This document shows positions 7,328 through 16,768 of a stretch of DNA of 64,000 bases, one piece after another. The position numbers were made by a program, and so were the translations under genes. Every line of letters begins with the position of its first letter. The stretch's first letter is position 1. The notes beneath the pieces were generated by a model. That model worked only from the letters and a program-made list of their open reading frames with translations, was not told the origin of the DNA and did no database searches. Origin of the DNA: Photorhabdus sp. CRCIA-P01 (GTDB taxonomy: Bacteria; Pseudomonadota; Gammaproteobacteria; Enterobacterales; Enterobacteriaceae); assembly GCF_003545805.1 (NCBI RefSeq), contig NZ_NMQR01000005.1, positions 161,749 to 225,748 on the forward strand, given 5' to 3'.

Positions 7328-8935
7328 ATGACAACTTTCTCTAAAGGAGCGAAGTTATTGAAGCTAGGGGTCAGCTTAGTTGCATTGGCAGTAACCGCCA
7401 GCGTTCAGGCAAAAACATTGGTTTACTGTTCCGAAGGCTCACCGGAAGGCTTTAATCCGCAACTGTTCACTGCTGGCACAACGTATGACGCTAGCTCCAG
7501 ACCGTTGTATAACCGCTTGGTTGAGTTCAAAACAGGTGCGACAGAAATTACCCCGAGTCTGGCGGAAAAATGGGATATTAGTGATGACGCTAAAGTTTAC
7601 ATTTTTCATTTGCGTAAAGGGGTTAAGTGGCACAGTAATAAAGAATTTAAACCTACCCGTGACTTCAATGCGGATGATGTGATCTATACTTTCATGCGCC
7701 AAAAAGATGCAAACCACCCGTACTATAAAGTTTCAGGCGGCAGCTATGAATATTTCATCGGCATGGGTATGAGTGAGATGATCAATAAGGTTGAAAAAAT
7801 AGACGATTATACGGTCCGAATTGAACTGAGTCGCCCAGAAGCCCCATTCTTGGCTGATTTGGGGATGGATTTCGCCTCTATTTTGTCAGCAGAATATGCA
7901 GATAAGATGATGAAAGCCGGTACACCGGAGAAAGTCGATCTGAATCCAATTGGTACAGGCCCGTTCCAGTTGGTGCAATATCAGAAAGATTCTCGCATTC
8001 TGTATAAAGCCTTCAAAGAATATTGGGGGGATAAAGCCAAAGTTGACCGGCTAGTTTTCTCTATTACTCCTGATGCATCCGTTCGTTATGCAAAATTACA
8101 GAAAAACGAATGTCAGATCATGCCATATCCAAATCCGGCGGATATTGCCCGCATGAAACAGGATAAAGATATCGTTTTGCTGGAACAGCCTGGTATGAAT
8201 GTTGGCTATGTTTCGTTCAATGTCACCAAAAAACCACTGGATAATGTCAAGGTTCGCCAGGCGTTGGCTATAGCGGTTAATAAAAAAGCTATCATCGATG
8301 CGGTTTATCAAGGAGCGGGCCAGATGGCTAAGAATCTGATTCCGCCAACTATGTGGGGTTATAACAATGATATTAAAGATTATTCATATGATCCGGAAAA
8401 GGCGAAACAGCTACTAAAAGAAGCAGGGATGGAAAGTGGCTTTACTATTGATCTATGGGCAATGCCGGTACAGCGTCCGTATAACCCAAATGCCCGTCGT
8501 ATGGCTGAAATGGTCCAGGCTGATTGGGCAAAAATTGGTGTGAAGGCCAAAATTGTCAGCTATGAATGGGGCGAATATTTGAAGCGAGCTAAAGATGGCG
8601 AGCATCAAATTGTGATGATGGGTTGGACGGGAGACAATGGTGATCCAGATAACTTCTTCGCAACCTTGTTTAGCTGCGCAGCCAAAGAGCGAGGTTCCAA
8701 CTACTCTAAATGGTGCTACAAACCGTTTGAAGATGCCATTCAGCCAGCCCGAATCGTTGCTGATCATGCCAAACGTGTCGAGCTTTACAAACAGGCTCAA
8801 GTTGTGATGCATGAACAGGTCCCGGCACTGATTATAGCTCACTCCACGGTTTATGAACCGATCCGTAAAGAAGTTAAAGGTTATGTCGTTGATCCTCTGG
8901 GTAGACATCTTTTCGATAACGTGTCTCTCGAATAA
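7328..8935 (+). CDS. dppA: Dipeptide-binding periplasmic protein DppA
   Basis: Solute-binding protein of the DppABCDF dipeptide ABC importer. Starting at ATG 7328 it is 535 aa, the length of E. coli DppA, with a GGAG 9 bp upstream; an ATG five codons earlier is less likely. An N-terminal signal peptide (lysines, hydrophobic core, cleavage near SVQA-KTLVYC) sends it to the periplasm. The rest is a cluster C/family 5 binding protein, with the family motif NPIGTGPFQL near residue 207 and a long C-terminal lobe. It is the first and probably most expressed gene of the operon; a stem-loop follows it before dppB, as is common after binding-protein genes. Besides nutrition, E. coli DppA also binds haem and acts in dipeptide chemotaxis. 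Confidence 0.97.
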   Translation: MTTFSKGAKLLKLGVSLVALAVTASVQAKTLVYCSEGSPEGFNPQLFTAGTTYDASSRPLYNRLVEFKTGATEITPSLAEKWDISDDAKVYIFHLRKGVKWHSNKEFKPTRDFNADDVIYTFMRQKDANHPYYKVSGGSYEYFIGMGMSEMINKVEKIDDYTVRIELSRPEAPFLADLGMDFASILSAEYADKMMKAGTPEKVDLNPIGTGPFQLVQYQKDSRILYKAFKEYWGDKAKVDRLVFSITPDASVRYAKLQKNECQIMPYPNPADIARMKQDKDIVLLEQPGMNVGYVSFNVTKKPLDNVKVRQALAIAVNKKAIIDAVYQGAGQMAKNLIPPTMWGYNNDIKDYSYDPEKAKQLLKEAGMESGFTIDLWAMPVQRPYNPNARRMAEMVQADWAKIGVKAKIVSYEWGEYLKRAKDGEHQIVMMGWTGDNGDPDNFFATLFSCAAKERGSNYSKWCYKPFEDAIQPARIVADHAKRVELYKQAQVVMHEQVPALIIAHSTVYEPIRKEVKGYVVDPLGRHLFDNVSLE

Positions 8936-8974
8936 TCCTGTTCTTACTTAAGGTGTTTATTAAATTGTAAGCCA

Positions 8975-8996
8975 AAGGGGGAAAGTCCTCCCCCTT
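8975..8996 (+). other. Stem-loop between dppA and dppB
   Basis: Perfect 8-bp GC-rich stem, AAGGGGGA at 8975-8982 and TCCCCCTT at 8989-8996, six-base loop, no U tract. Such hairpins stabilise the upstream binding-protein mRNA and limit read-through into the membrane-component genes. Confidence 0.6.
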
Positions 8997-9053
8997 ATCA
9001 AGCCAAACGGCCTGAGAGCTGTAACCGGCATTTAAAAAAAGAGAGTTCGGGAT

Positions 9054-10073
9054 ATGTTGCAGTTCATACTCCGACGTCTGGGGTTGGTAATCCCAACGTT
9101 TATTGGCATTACTTTACTGACTTTTGCTTTTGTCCATATGATCCCCGGAGACCCGGTGACCATTATGGCCGGGGAACGTGGAATATCTGCTGAGCGGTAT
9201 GCTCAGTTAATGGCTGAAATGGGGCTGGATAAGCCACTCTGGCAGCAATACTTTCATTATGTAAGTAATGTGTTACATGGTGATCTTGGTGTCTCCATGA
9301 AAAGTCGTATCTCTGTGTGGGAAGAATTTGTTCCCCGTTTCAAGGCAACTCTTGAACTGGGGATATGCGCTATGTTGTTCGCTATTGCGGTCGGTATTCC
9401 GGTTGGCGTCCTGGCGGCAGTAAAGCGTGGATCGGTTTTTGATCATACTTCGATAGGTCTTTCCCTGACCGGATACTCCATGCCGATCTTCTGGTGGGGG
9501 ATCATGTTGATCATGCTGGTTTCTGTCCAGTTGGATCTGACGCCGGTGTCCGGGCGGATAAGTGATAGTGTTTTCCTTGATGACAGTCATCCGTTGACGG
9601 GTTTTATGCTGCTCGACACCCTGTTCTGGGGTGAAGAAGGTAATTTCAAAGATGCCGTGATGCATATGATCTTACCTGCCATTGTTCTGGGAACGATTCC
9701 TCTGGCTGTGATTGTCCGTATGACCCGCTCTTCTATGTTGGAAGTATTGGGTGAAGATTATATCCGTACTGCCCGCGCAAAAGGTTTGAGCCGCATCCGT
9801 GTGATAGTGGTTCATGCGTTGCGCAATGCGCTGTTGCCGGTTGTGACCGTTATCGGCTTGCAGGTGGGCATTATGCTGGCGGGGGCGATCCTGACTGAAA
9901 CTATCTTCTCTTGGCCGGGGCTTGGACGCTGGCTGATCGATGCCCTTCAACGCCGAGATTATCCGGTGGTTCAGGGCGGCGTATTATTGGTGGCGATTAT
10001 GATCATCTTGGTTAACCTGATAGTTGACTTGCTATACGGCATCGTTAACCCGCGTATCCGGCATAAAAAATAG
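9054..10073 (+). CDS. dppB: Dipeptide ABC transporter permease DppB
   Basis: Inner-membrane permease subunit, 339 aa as in E. coli. The N-terminus MLQFILRRLGLVIPTFIGIT is typical of the DppB/OppB family, about six transmembrane helices follow, and the cytoplasmic EAA loop is seen near residues 235-255 (DYIRTARAKGLSRIRVIVVHA). It pairs with DppC to form the translocation channel. It follows dppA after a 118-bp gap containing a stem-loop and precedes dppC by 10 bp. Confidence 0.97.
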   Translation: MLQFILRRLGLVIPTFIGITLLTFAFVHMIPGDPVTIMAGERGISAERYAQLMAEMGLDKPLWQQYFHYVSNVLHGDLGVSMKSRISVWEEFVPRFKATLELGICAMLFAIAVGIPVGVLAAVKRGSVFDHTSIGLSLTGYSMPIFWWGIMLIMLVSVQLDLTPVSGRISDSVFLDDSHPLTGFMLLDTLFWGEEGNFKDAVMHMILPAIVLGTIPLAVIVRMTRSSMLEVLGEDYIRTARAKGLSRIRVIVVHALRNALLPVVTVIGLQVGIMLAGAILTETIFSWPGLGRWLIDALQRRDYPVVQGGVLLVAIMIILVNLIVDLLYGIVNPRIRHKK

Positions 10074-10083
10074 GGAGCACATT

Positions 10084-10983
10084 ATGTCTCAAGTGACTGA
10101 GCCTGCAAACAGTGTGCCTAAGATTATGACGCCGATGCAGGAGTTCTGGTATTACTTTAAGCGCAATAAAGGGGCTGTGATTGGTCTGGTTTATATTGTG
10201 CTGATGTTGTTAGTTGCTCTGTTGGCGGGGGTACTTGCCCCACACAGCGCGGCTGAACAGTTCCGTGATTCTTTACTGACGCCACCAGTATGGCAGGAAG
10301 GGGGAAGTTGGCAGTTTATTCTGGGTACTGATGATGTTGGGCGTGATTTACTTTCACGTCTGATGTACGGCGCCCGGCTGTCACTGCTGGTAGGTTGTCT
10401 GGTGGTGGTACTATCCCTGTTGATGGGGGTTGTGCTGGGAGTGCTGGCGGGTTATTTCGGTGGTGTGGTGGATATTATCATCATGCGTATCGTTGATATT
10501 ATGCTGGCATTGCCAAGCCTGCTGCTGGCTTTGGTGCTGGTGGCGATATTTGGGCCATCCATTGTCAATGCTTCACTGGCGTTGACCTTTGTATCTCTGC
10601 CACATTACATCCGTTTAACTCGTGCTGCGGTGTTGGTGGAAGTTAACCGCGATTATGTCACGGCTTCACAAGTGGCTGGGGCGGGTTCCGTGCGCCAGAT
10701 GTTTATCAATATCCTGCCTAACTGTCTGGCGCCACTGATTGTGCAGGCTTCTCTGGGTTTTTCCAATGCCATTCTTGATATGGCTGCTTTGGGGTTTCTG
10801 GGGATGGGGGCGCAGCCACCTACGCCGGAATGGGGAACAATGCTGTCTGATGTATTGCAGTTTGCACAAAGTGCCTGGTGGGTGGTGACATTCCCGGGGG
10901 TGGCGATTCTGCTGACAGTGTTGGCGTTTAACCTGATGGGTGATGGTTTGCGTGATGCGCTTGATCCTAAGCTCAAGCAGTAG
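10084..10983 (+). CDS. dppC: Dipeptide ABC transporter permease DppC
   Basis: Second permease subunit, 299 aa when started at ATG 10084, close to the 300 aa of E. coli DppC. The longer frame beginning inside dppB is not needed, as GGGAGC sits directly before this ATG. It has an N-terminal OppC_N helix (GAVIGLVYIVLMLLVALLAG), further helices and an EAA motif near DYVTASQVAGAG. It works with DppB as the membrane channel. The dppD start follows 12 bp later. Confidence 0.97.
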   Translation: MSQVTEPANSVPKIMTPMQEFWYYFKRNKGAVIGLVYIVLMLLVALLAGVLAPHSAAEQFRDSLLTPPVWQEGGSWQFILGTDDVGRDLLSRLMYGARLSLLVGCLVVVLSLLMGVVLGVLAGYFGGVVDIIIMRIVDIMLALPSLLLALVLVAIFGPSIVNASLALTFVSLPHYIRLTRAAVLVEVNRDYVTASQVAGAGSVRQMFINILPNCLAPLIVQASLGFSNAILDMAALGFLGMGAQPPTPEWGTMLSDVLQFAQSAWWVVTFPGVAILLTVLAFNLMGDGLRDALDPKLKQ

Positions 10984-10995
10984 TGAGGTGGCGAA

Positions 10996-11976
10996 ATGGC
11001 ACTGTTGAATGTAGAAAAATTATCGGTTCACTTCGGAGACGACGAGGCACCATTCCGCGCTGTTGATCGCATCAGTTACCGGGTGGAGCAGGGACAGGTT
11101 GTTGGTATTGTTGGAGAATCTGGTTCAGGTAAATCGGTCAGTTCATTGGCTATAATGGGATTGATTGATTATCCGGGTAGAGTGATGGCTGACAAACTGG
11201 AATTTAACCAGCGTGATCTGACCAAAATTTCCGAACAAGAACGTCGCCAACTGGTTGGTGCGGAAGTGGCAATGATCTTCCAAGATCCTATGACCAGCTT
11301 GAATCCCTGTTATACCGTTGGGTTTCAGATTATGGAAGCGCTGAAAGTGCATCAAGGTGGCAATCGTCGTACTCGCCGCCAACGGTCGATTGATCTATTG
11401 ACCTTGGTTGGTATCCCTGATCCTGCATCACGTTTGGATGTGTATCCGCACCAATTATCGGGTGGTATGAGTCAACGGGTAATGATCGCAATGGCGATTG
11501 CCTGCCGACCAAAATTACTGATTGCCGATGAACCGACAACCGCTTTGGATGTCACCATTCAGGCGCAGGTTATTGAACTGTTGTTGGAGTTGCAACAACG
11601 GGAAAATATGGCGCTAATATTAATCACCCATGACTTGGCATTAGTGGCAGAAGCCGCTCATCATATTATCGTGATGTATGCCGGGCAGGTGGTGGAATCC
11701 GCCAAGGCATCGGAAATCTTCCGGGCGCCACGTCATCCGTATACTCAGGCGTTGCTCCGGGCATTACCTGAATTTGCTACGGATAAATCCCGTCTTGCCT
11801 CTTTACCGGGTGTTGTGCCGGGGAAATATGACCGGCCGATCGGGTGTTTACTGAATCCACGTTGTCCATATGCAAATGACCATTGTCGTCAGGTGGAACC
11901 GGAATTAAGAACAGTAGGGGAACGTCAGGTGAAATGCCATATACCGTTGGATGATGCGGGGAGGCCGACAGTATGA
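10996..11976 (+). CDS. dppD: Dipeptide ABC transporter ATPase DppD
   Basis: Cytoplasmic ATP-binding subunit, 326 aa. Walker A GESGSGKS near residue 40, Q-loop [14 protein letters not shown] signature LSGGMSQRV, Walker B LLIADEP and switch His in ITHDL are all intact. A C-terminal oligopeptide/dipeptide domain with a cysteine cluster ([14 protein letters not shown]) is typical of DppD/OppD proteins, in which such cysteines can hold an iron-sulphur cluster. It overlaps dppF by 4 bp (ATGA), so translation is coupled. Confidence 0.97.
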   Translation: MALLNVEKLSVHFGDDEAPFRAVDRISYRVEQGQVVGIVGESGSGKSVSSLAIMGLIDYPGRVMADKLEFNQRDLTKISEQERRQLVGAEVAMIFQDPMTSLNPCYTVGFQIMEALKVHQGGNRRTRRQRSIDLLTLVGIPDPASRLDVYPHQLSGGMSQRVMIAMAIACRPKLLIADEPTTALDVTIQAQVIELLLELQQRENMALILITHDLALVAEAAHHIIVMYAGQVVESAKASEIFRAPRHPYTQALLRALPEFATDKSRLASLPGVVPGKYDRPIGCLLNPRCPYANDHCRQVEPELRTVGERQVKCHIPLDDAGRPTV

Positions 11977-12992
11977 GTGAGTATCTTTATCCGGCGCGGC
12001 AAATATCCACTGTGCCGTTATTAAAAGCGACGGATCTGAAAAAATATTATCCGATTAAAGGGGGGCTCTTTTCACCTGCTAGAACGGTAAAAGCGTTGGA
12101 TGGCGTCTCTTTCGAATTGGAAAAGGGAAAAACGCTGGCGGTTGTTGGTGAATCGGGGTGTGGTAAATCCACGCTGGGGCGATTGCTGACGATGATTGAA
12201 AAGCCAACCGACGGGGAGCTTTATTATCAGGGACAAGATCTGCTGGTGCCAAATAAAGACGCTGAAAAGCTACGTCGTCAGAAAATCCAGATTGTGTTTC
12301 AAAATCCTTATGGTTCACTGAATCCGCGTAAAAAAGTTGGGCAGATCCTAGAGGAACCTCTGCGGATCAATACCAAGTTGAGCGCACAGGAACGTAAAGA
12401 AAAAGTGTTGCAGATGATGGAAAAAGTGGGGCTAAAAATTGAACACTACAGCCGTTATCCGCATATGTTCTCCGGTGGTCAACGTCAGCGGATTGCGATT
12501 GCCCGTGGCTTAATGTTGGACCCGGATGTGGTCATTGCGGATGAACCGGTTTCCGCGTTGGATGTCTCGGTGCGGGCACAGGTGTTGAACCTGATGATGG
12601 ATTTACAACAAGAGTTGGGGCTCTCTTATGTCTTTATTTCCCATGACTTGTCCGTGGTTGAACATATTGCTGATGAAGTGATGGTGATGTACCTCGGTCG
12701 TTGTGTGGAACAAGGCAGTAAGGAGATGATTTTTCGTAACCCACGTCATCCCTATACACAGGCGTTATTATCAGCAACACCCAGGCTGAATCCTGAATTA
12801 CGCCGTGAACGGATAAAATTGACCGGCGAATTGCCAAGCCCAATGAATCCACCACCCGGTTGTGCATTTGCGGCGCGTTGCCGCCGGGCACTTAGCGTTT
12901 GTACTCAGTTTCAGCCAAAACTGAATCAATATGGTAATCAACTGATTGCTTGTTTTGCGGTTGATCAGGATGAAAATGTTGCAGTGGAATAA
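11973..12992 (+). CDS. dppF: Dipeptide ABC transporter ATPase DppF
   Basis: Second ATPase of the importer, 339 aa. Walker [10 protein letters not shown]-loop [12 protein letters not shown], signature FSGGQRQRI, Walker B VVIADEP and ISHDLS are present, followed by the C-terminal peptide-transporter domain with a CAFAARC motif. It is the last gene of dppABCDF; two hairpins downstream mark the end of the operon. All five subunits look intact, so this importer should function. Confidence 0.97.
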   Translation: MSEYLYPARQISTVPLLKATDLKKYYPIKGGLFSPARTVKALDGVSFELEKGKTLAVVGESGCGKSTLGRLLTMIEKPTDGELYYQGQDLLVPNKDAEKLRRQKIQIVFQNPYGSLNPRKKVGQILEEPLRINTKLSAQERKEKVLQMMEKVGLKIEHYSRYPHMFSGGQRQRIAIARGLMLDPDVVIADEPVSALDVSVRAQVLNLMMDLQQELGLSYVFISHDLSVVEHIADEVMVMYLGRCVEQGSKEMIFRNPRHPYTQALLSATPRLNPELRRERIKLTGELPSPMNPPPGCAFAARCRRALSVCTQFQPKLNQYGNQLIACFAVDQDENVAVE

Positions 12993-13016
12993 TTGGTTAA
13001 GCTAATAACTTTTAAG

Positions 13017-13085
13017 GATGGTGGGTAGGTTGCACCATCTTTAATTTCCTATAATAGCGTTTGTATAAACGCTATTTTCTTTCTG
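13017..13085 (+). terminator. Tandem terminators after dppF
   Basis: First hairpin GATGGTG (13017-13023) with CACCATC (13033-13039) and a short T-rich tail. Second and stronger: AATAGCGTTT (13053-13062) with AAACGCTATT (13067-13076), four-base loop and a T-rich tail. They end the dpp transcript before the next regulated unit. Confidence 0.75.
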
Positions 13086-13142
13086 ATTTCTCCTTTCAAA
13101 CGCGAACTGCGGCAACTCATTCATTACACGTATAAAAATCCC

Positions 13143-13178
13143 TTATGGGATGAAATGTCCATTTTATGGGATGGAATG
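13143..13178 (+). promoter_or_regulatory. 21-bp-period direct repeat, candidate AraC-type operator and promoter
   Basis: Two near-identical 15-bp direct repeats, TTATGGGATGAAATG at 13143 and TTATGGGATGGAATG at 13164, offset by exactly 21 bp (two helical turns). AraC-family activators typically bind such direct half-sites. A TATGAT -10-like hexamer at 13198-13203 would place the -35 region over the distal half of the second repeat, as at class II activated promoters. The first gene of the CDPS-2 cluster starts at 13265, and an AraC-type regulator gene ends the cluster at 18413. Linking the two is inference. Confidence 0.6.
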
Positions 13179-13264
13179 CTTACCCTGTAAATATTCTTAT
13201 GATTTATATTCTAAAGAAGAGAATTCATCATTATTTGACATTAAGTCATCGGGGAGAGTCATGT

Positions 13265-14236
13265 ATGAAAAGTTTTGAGAAAATACCTCATATTGACCTT
13301 GCGCCAATATTTACCCATACAGATACGGGATTATTGTCAGTTGCTGATCAAGTTCGCCAAATATATACAAATGTGGGGTTTGCTTACCTTGTTAATCACG
13401 GCATATCAGAAGATTTAGTACAAGCTACTTTTCAGGCAGCAAGAGATTTCCACAATCTACCACTGAATAAAAAATTAAAAATTCGTCAAAATAAGTTCTT
13501 TCGGGGCTATATGCCTAGGAGCACATCTCGATTTGAATTATCTACTTTGGAAAAAGCAAGTAAGCCAAATCAAAGTGAGGCATTTATTATTGCTAATGAA
13601 GTATCGGAGGAAAGTGAAGACTTTAAACTAGAACAAAACTTAGCTGGCCCAAATCAATGGCCTGAAGATATGCCGGAGTTCAAGGAGACGATCACGACAT
13701 ACTATCAATCTATGCAGGCTTTGGCTAAACGGATGGTACAAGTTTTTGCAATGGCGTTCGGCCTGAGCCTCAATGCATTAGATAATTATTTCAGGGAACC
13801 GACTATTTTCTTGAGGCTTCAATATTACCCGGAACAGCCAAACATCATTCCTGAAGACCAGTATGGCATTGCCCCGCATACGGATTATGGATTTTTGACC
13901 TTATTAGCACAAGATACAATTGGGGGACTGCAAGTCAAAAATCAAGAGGGAGAATGGATTGATGTTCCACCTGAACCGGGTTCTTTTATCCTAAATAGCG
14001 GAGATATGATCAAATGGATGACTAACGATAACTTTATTTCTACTCCCCATCGGGTAATAAATCGTTCTGGAAAGAAACGATATGCTATCCCTTTCTTTTT
14101 TGAGCCAAGTATGCACGCTCAAATCGCACCATTAGATATATTTAGGGAGGCGGATAATCCGGCAAAATATCCTCGTATTGAGTATGCAGATCATCTTATG
14201 ACGAGAATAAAGTCAAATTACACTATTGGTGCTTAG
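13265..14236 (+). CDS. 2-oxoglutarate/Fe(II) oxygenase (isopenicillin N synthase-like)
   Basis: Soluble oxygenase, 323 aa from ATG 13265, chosen because GGGGAGAG lies just upstream; the frame is open further 5' but lacks a better start. The N-terminal DIOX_N region (IPHIDLAPI, VGFAYLVNHGI) is followed by the jelly-roll core. Iron ligands are His205 and Asp207 (HTDYGFLTLL) and His262 (STPHRV), with Arg272 for 2-oxoglutarate. All are present, so it should be active. It is the first gene of a plus-strand cluster with a CDPS-like enzyme 33 bp downstream, which suggests it hydroxylates, desaturates or cyclises the dipeptide. Cyclodipeptide clusters such as bicyclomycin also use this enzyme class. 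The true substrate is unknown. Confidence 0.88.
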   Translation: MKSFEKIPHIDLAPIFTHTDTGLLSVADQVRQIYTNVGFAYLVNHGISEDLVQATFQAARDFHNLPLNKKLKIRQNKFFRGYMPRSTSRFELSTLEKASKPNQSEAFIIANEVSEESEDFKLEQNLAGPNQWPEDMPEFKETITTYYQSMQALAKRMVQVFAMAFGLSLNALDNYFREPTIFLRLQYYPEQPNIIPEDQYGIAPHTDYGFLTLLAQDTIGGLQVKNQEGEWIDVPPEPGSFILNSGDMIKWMTNDNFISTPHRVINRSGKKRYAIPFFFEPSMHAQIAPLDIFREADNPAKYPRIEYADHLMTRIKSNYTIGA

Positions 14237-14269
14237 GGAATAATAAAGCTTCAATTTGGAGGCAAGAAT

Positions 14270-15010
14270 ATGGCTAGTTACACATTCTTTTCAAAAGCTG
14301 CATTCAATTTTGATAAAGAAAAAACGGCCTTGTTGGGTAGCAAGGTCATCTTACTTATCAGTGTCGGCCAAAAATATCACGAAGGCGATAAACTCGCAGC
14401 AACCATTGATCTGATTAATAAGAGTGGGTTTTCTTCATGCACAATCGCGGTAGCTGATACCTTACAGCGGCATAATTATCTGGGAATGAGTTATGAAGCA
14501 GCCTATCGTTTTACATATGAATTGGGTACTTCCTGGATCGCTCGAAATTCTGAAGTGCTCGCCGCCCTCTCGATTCCCAACAATATTCTCCGCTGGGATG
14601 AGGCTTTAAACGATATGTCATATTTGGCATTTCGAGAAGATATAGAAGGATTATATGCCAATGATCCGGCCTATAAAGAGGCAATTAACGAAACTATAGG
14701 CATATTCATTGATCGAATGGTAAAGCGGGACCCAAGTATTGATACCGCCCAGGCATTCATACGTTGTTTCAATTATCTTATGGAAGAATGTCCCATAATC
14801 ATGCCGATTTGGGCAGCTAAAGGCTACGATTTCGTCATTTACCCACAACCAATGACTGTGGCTATGAATGCGACATGCGAGCGTTGCGTTGTTGAAAAAT
14901 ATCCTGGAAAAGAACGCTGGTTATCTCTACGCTTTAAGAAGCGGTCTATACCAAATTTTCTTAATAATGCATTCCTTCAGGAAGACGCGATTCATTGTAT
15001 GGTGGAATAA
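14270..15010 (+). CDS. Divergent cyclodipeptide synthase-like enzyme, XYP type
   Basis: A 246-aa protein I read as a second, distant CDPS. LLISVGQKYHEGD supplies the predicted nucleophile Ser31, with Gln34 where NYH enzymes have Asn. YLMEECP gives Tyr169 and Glu173 with the same Y-x3-E-x-P spacing as the catalytic motif of the first CDPS, and VIYPQP gives Tyr191-Pro192, the YP pair of the XYP subfamily. The segment GFSSCTIAVADTLQRHNYL and WIARN resemble XYP enzymes from Legionella and Rickettsiella relatives as I recall them. Length fits the family. A GGAGG precedes the ATG. It sits between the 2OG oxygenase and an exporter. It should load aminoacyl-tRNA and make a cyclic dipeptide; the residues used cannot be predicted here. 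Confidence 0.75.
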   Translation: MASYTFFSKAAFNFDKEKTALLGSKVILLISVGQKYHEGDKLAATIDLINKSGFSSCTIAVADTLQRHNYLGMSYEAAYRFTYELGTSWIARNSEVLAALSIPNNILRWDEALNDMSYLAFREDIEGLYANDPAYKEAINETIGIFIDRMVKRDPSIDTAQAFIRCFNYLMEECPIIMPIWAAKGYDFVIYPQPMTVAMNATCERCVVEKYPGKERWLSLRFKKRSIPNFLNNAFLQEDAIHCMVE

Positions 15011-15090
15011 ATCAAAAAGACATGAAACATCAGTAACCTGATAGATATGAAATAACTAAGGAAGATAAGGTCATAGTCTGTCATTCCAGG

Positions 15091-15159
15091 AAATTCCCGG
15101 CACATGCTAATGCTAAGCTAATATTCAAGCTTGTTTCAATGAGGTTCCGGGAATTTTTT
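15091..15159 (+). promoter_or_regulatory. Long-range hairpin with U tract before the MFS gene (terminator or attenuator)
   Basis: AAATTCCCGG at 15091-15100 pairs perfectly with CCGGGAATTT at 15147-15156, directly followed by a T run. The 46-nt intervening loop includes smaller complementary stretches (GCTAA and TTAGC types). It lies after the CDPS-like gene and ends about 33 bp before the MFS start, so it could be a terminator that partly uncouples the exporter, or a regulated attenuator. Confidence 0.45.
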
Positions 15160-15192
15160 AGATGAACTACTGAATAGAGTGGAGGCTATTTG

Positions 15193-16713
15193 ATGATTTT
15201 TTTCTCAGAGAATCACAGAAAGTGGTGGGTTTTGACTGGTGTGAGTATTGCGAGTTTTCTTGGTTGTATTGACTTTACTATCGTCAACACGGCTATGCCC
15301 GCAATAAGAGCTGATCTTCATGCTACAGTGGCTGAGCTCCAGTGGATTATCAATATTTTTCTCTTGGCACTATCGGCTTTCATGGTTGTGATGGGGCGTA
15401 TGGCTGATATCTATGGTCGTCGACGCATACTCTACCTTGGTGCCATATGCTTCGGACTCGCATCACTCGGTGCCGGGCTCGTTACAAGTATAAACTGGCT
15501 TATCGCTTTTCGATTTGCTCAGGGGGTATCTTGCGCGGTCTTATACACAGCCTCTGGTGCCATAGTTTCTAATGCTTTCCCTGAGGAGGAGCGTGGGAAA
15601 GGTATCGGTTTACTCTTTGGGGTTAATGGACTTGGACTGGCAATTGGTCCAGTAATAGGAGGAATCATTGTCAGCACTCTGGGTTGGCGTTGGATTTTCC
15701 TGATAAACGTTCCATTGATTGTTTTAAGCCTATTAATCTGTGCGGTTAGCGTCAAAGAATCCAGAAATAAGGAACAAGGGACCACGTTAGACTGGGGGGG
15801 ATTGATTTTTTTGATCACGGGCCTGTCGGCTTGCATTGCTGTATTAAGCTTAGGTAGTGAATGGGGTTGGCTGTCATTCCCCACGCTAAGTCTTTTAATA
15901 ATATCGGCCATAGCGTTGGTCATATTTTATTATATTGAGCAACGGGTCTCTTCGCCGATCATTCAGCTCCATCTGTTTAAAAACCGGACTTTCATCGGTG
16001 CGGCTATAGCCAATGCTGCCTTGGCCTTTTTTTACTGTTTGGCTTTTTTCCTGATGCCTTTGTACCTATACACGATAAAGTCTCTCCAGGGATATCAGAT
16101 AGGCATGATGTTGCTGCCTACTACAGCAATGGTTGCTCTTCTTTCACCGATTGTTGGACGGCTTACTGATCGAATGGGAGTCAAAATAATACTCGTCAGC
16201 GGCTTTTTATTTTTTGCTATTTCAGCGTTCCTTCAGACACTCTTTTCCGAATACAGCAGTCTATTCAGTATTGCTATTGCGTTTACGTTTATGGGTATTG
16301 GTTGGGCTTGTGTATTGGGGCCATCTACAGTGGCCGCACTTTCATCTGTGCCGGAACGTATGGGAGCGGTTGCTATGGGGTCGTCGTGGACGGTGCATAA
16401 TATTGGCGGGGCCGTAGGGCTTGCTTTTGGTCTGCTACTTTATCAGGAAGTTGCTACCAGTAGCTTATTACTCAAGCTAGGCACGTTTGGCGTGGCTCCA
16501 GGCCAATGGGTGGAGAAAGTTATCGCTGAACCGGACGGGGCTCTTTCAGCTTTGCATCAGCATGCGGGTCTTGACTTGGCGGATGCATTGAATGTTTTTC
16601 ATACGTTCTTTATTGAAGGATACCATGCGGCAATGTGGTTGTTGTTAGTCATCTCCCTCACAGTTTTGAGTGTCCTTTGGATGACATTGAAACGGCAGCA
16701 GTCGAAAAAATAG
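15193..16713 (+). CDS. MFS multidrug-type exporter, DHA2 (EmrB/QacA) family
   Basis: A 506-aa inner-membrane protein with about 14 hydrophobic segments. Family motifs: LDxTIVNTA-like CIDFTIVNTAMP in helix 1, motif A as GRMADIYGRRR, motif C as GLAIGPVIGG. Such proteins export hydrophobic compounds using the proton gradient. Start chosen at ATG 15193 because GGAGG ends 7 bp before it. The gene follows the CDPS-like gene after a hairpin and precedes the OPT transporter. Likely role: export of, and self-resistance to, the cluster product, by analogy with the MFS exporter of the bicyclomycin locus. This role is inferred. Confidence 0.88.
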   Translation: MIFFSENHRKWWVLTGVSIASFLGCIDFTIVNTAMPAIRADLHATVAELQWIINIFLLALSAFMVVMGRMADIYGRRRILYLGAICFGLASLGAGLVTSINWLIAFRFAQGVSCAVLYTASGAIVSNAFPEEERGKGIGLLFGVNGLGLAIGPVIGGIIVSTLGWRWIFLINVPLIVLSLLICAVSVKESRNKEQGTTLDWGGLIFLITGLSACIAVLSLGSEWGWLSFPTLSLLIISAIALVIFYYIEQRVSSPIIQLHLFKNRTFIGAAIANAALAFFYCLAFFLMPLYLYTIKSLQGYQIGMMLLPTTAMVALLSPIVGRLTDRMGVKIILVSGFLFFAISAFLQTLFSEYSSLFSIAIAFTFMGIGWACVLGPSTVAALSSVPERMGAVAMGSSWTVHNIGGAVGLAFGLLLYQEVATSSLLLKLGTFGVAPGQWVEKVIAEPDGALSALHQHAGLDLADALNVFHTFFIEGYHAAMWLLLVISLTVLSVLWMTLKRQQSKK

Positions 16714-16768
16714 GCATTACAGAGAGACAGAGACTATTACCAACTTTGAAAATTAGGAGAATAGCACC

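Noticed and set aside
7439..7717. Long antisense frames in dpp, gor, polA and tpsA genes
   Set aside because: They lie opposite strongly conserved genes, have no ribosome-binding sites or domain features and are explained by codon bias of the real gene.
13166..13264. Upstream start of the 2OG oxygenase frame at 13166
   Set aside because: It would run through the direct repeat and predicted promoter, lacks a ribosome-binding site, and the ATG at 13265 follows GGGGAGAG.
14270..15010. Reading the 246-aa protein as an isocyanide synthase or a generic hypothetical
   Set aside because: The Ser31, Y-x3-E-x-P and Tyr-Pro motifs in the right order and spacing fit a CDPS better, and isocyanide synthases are longer with different motifs.
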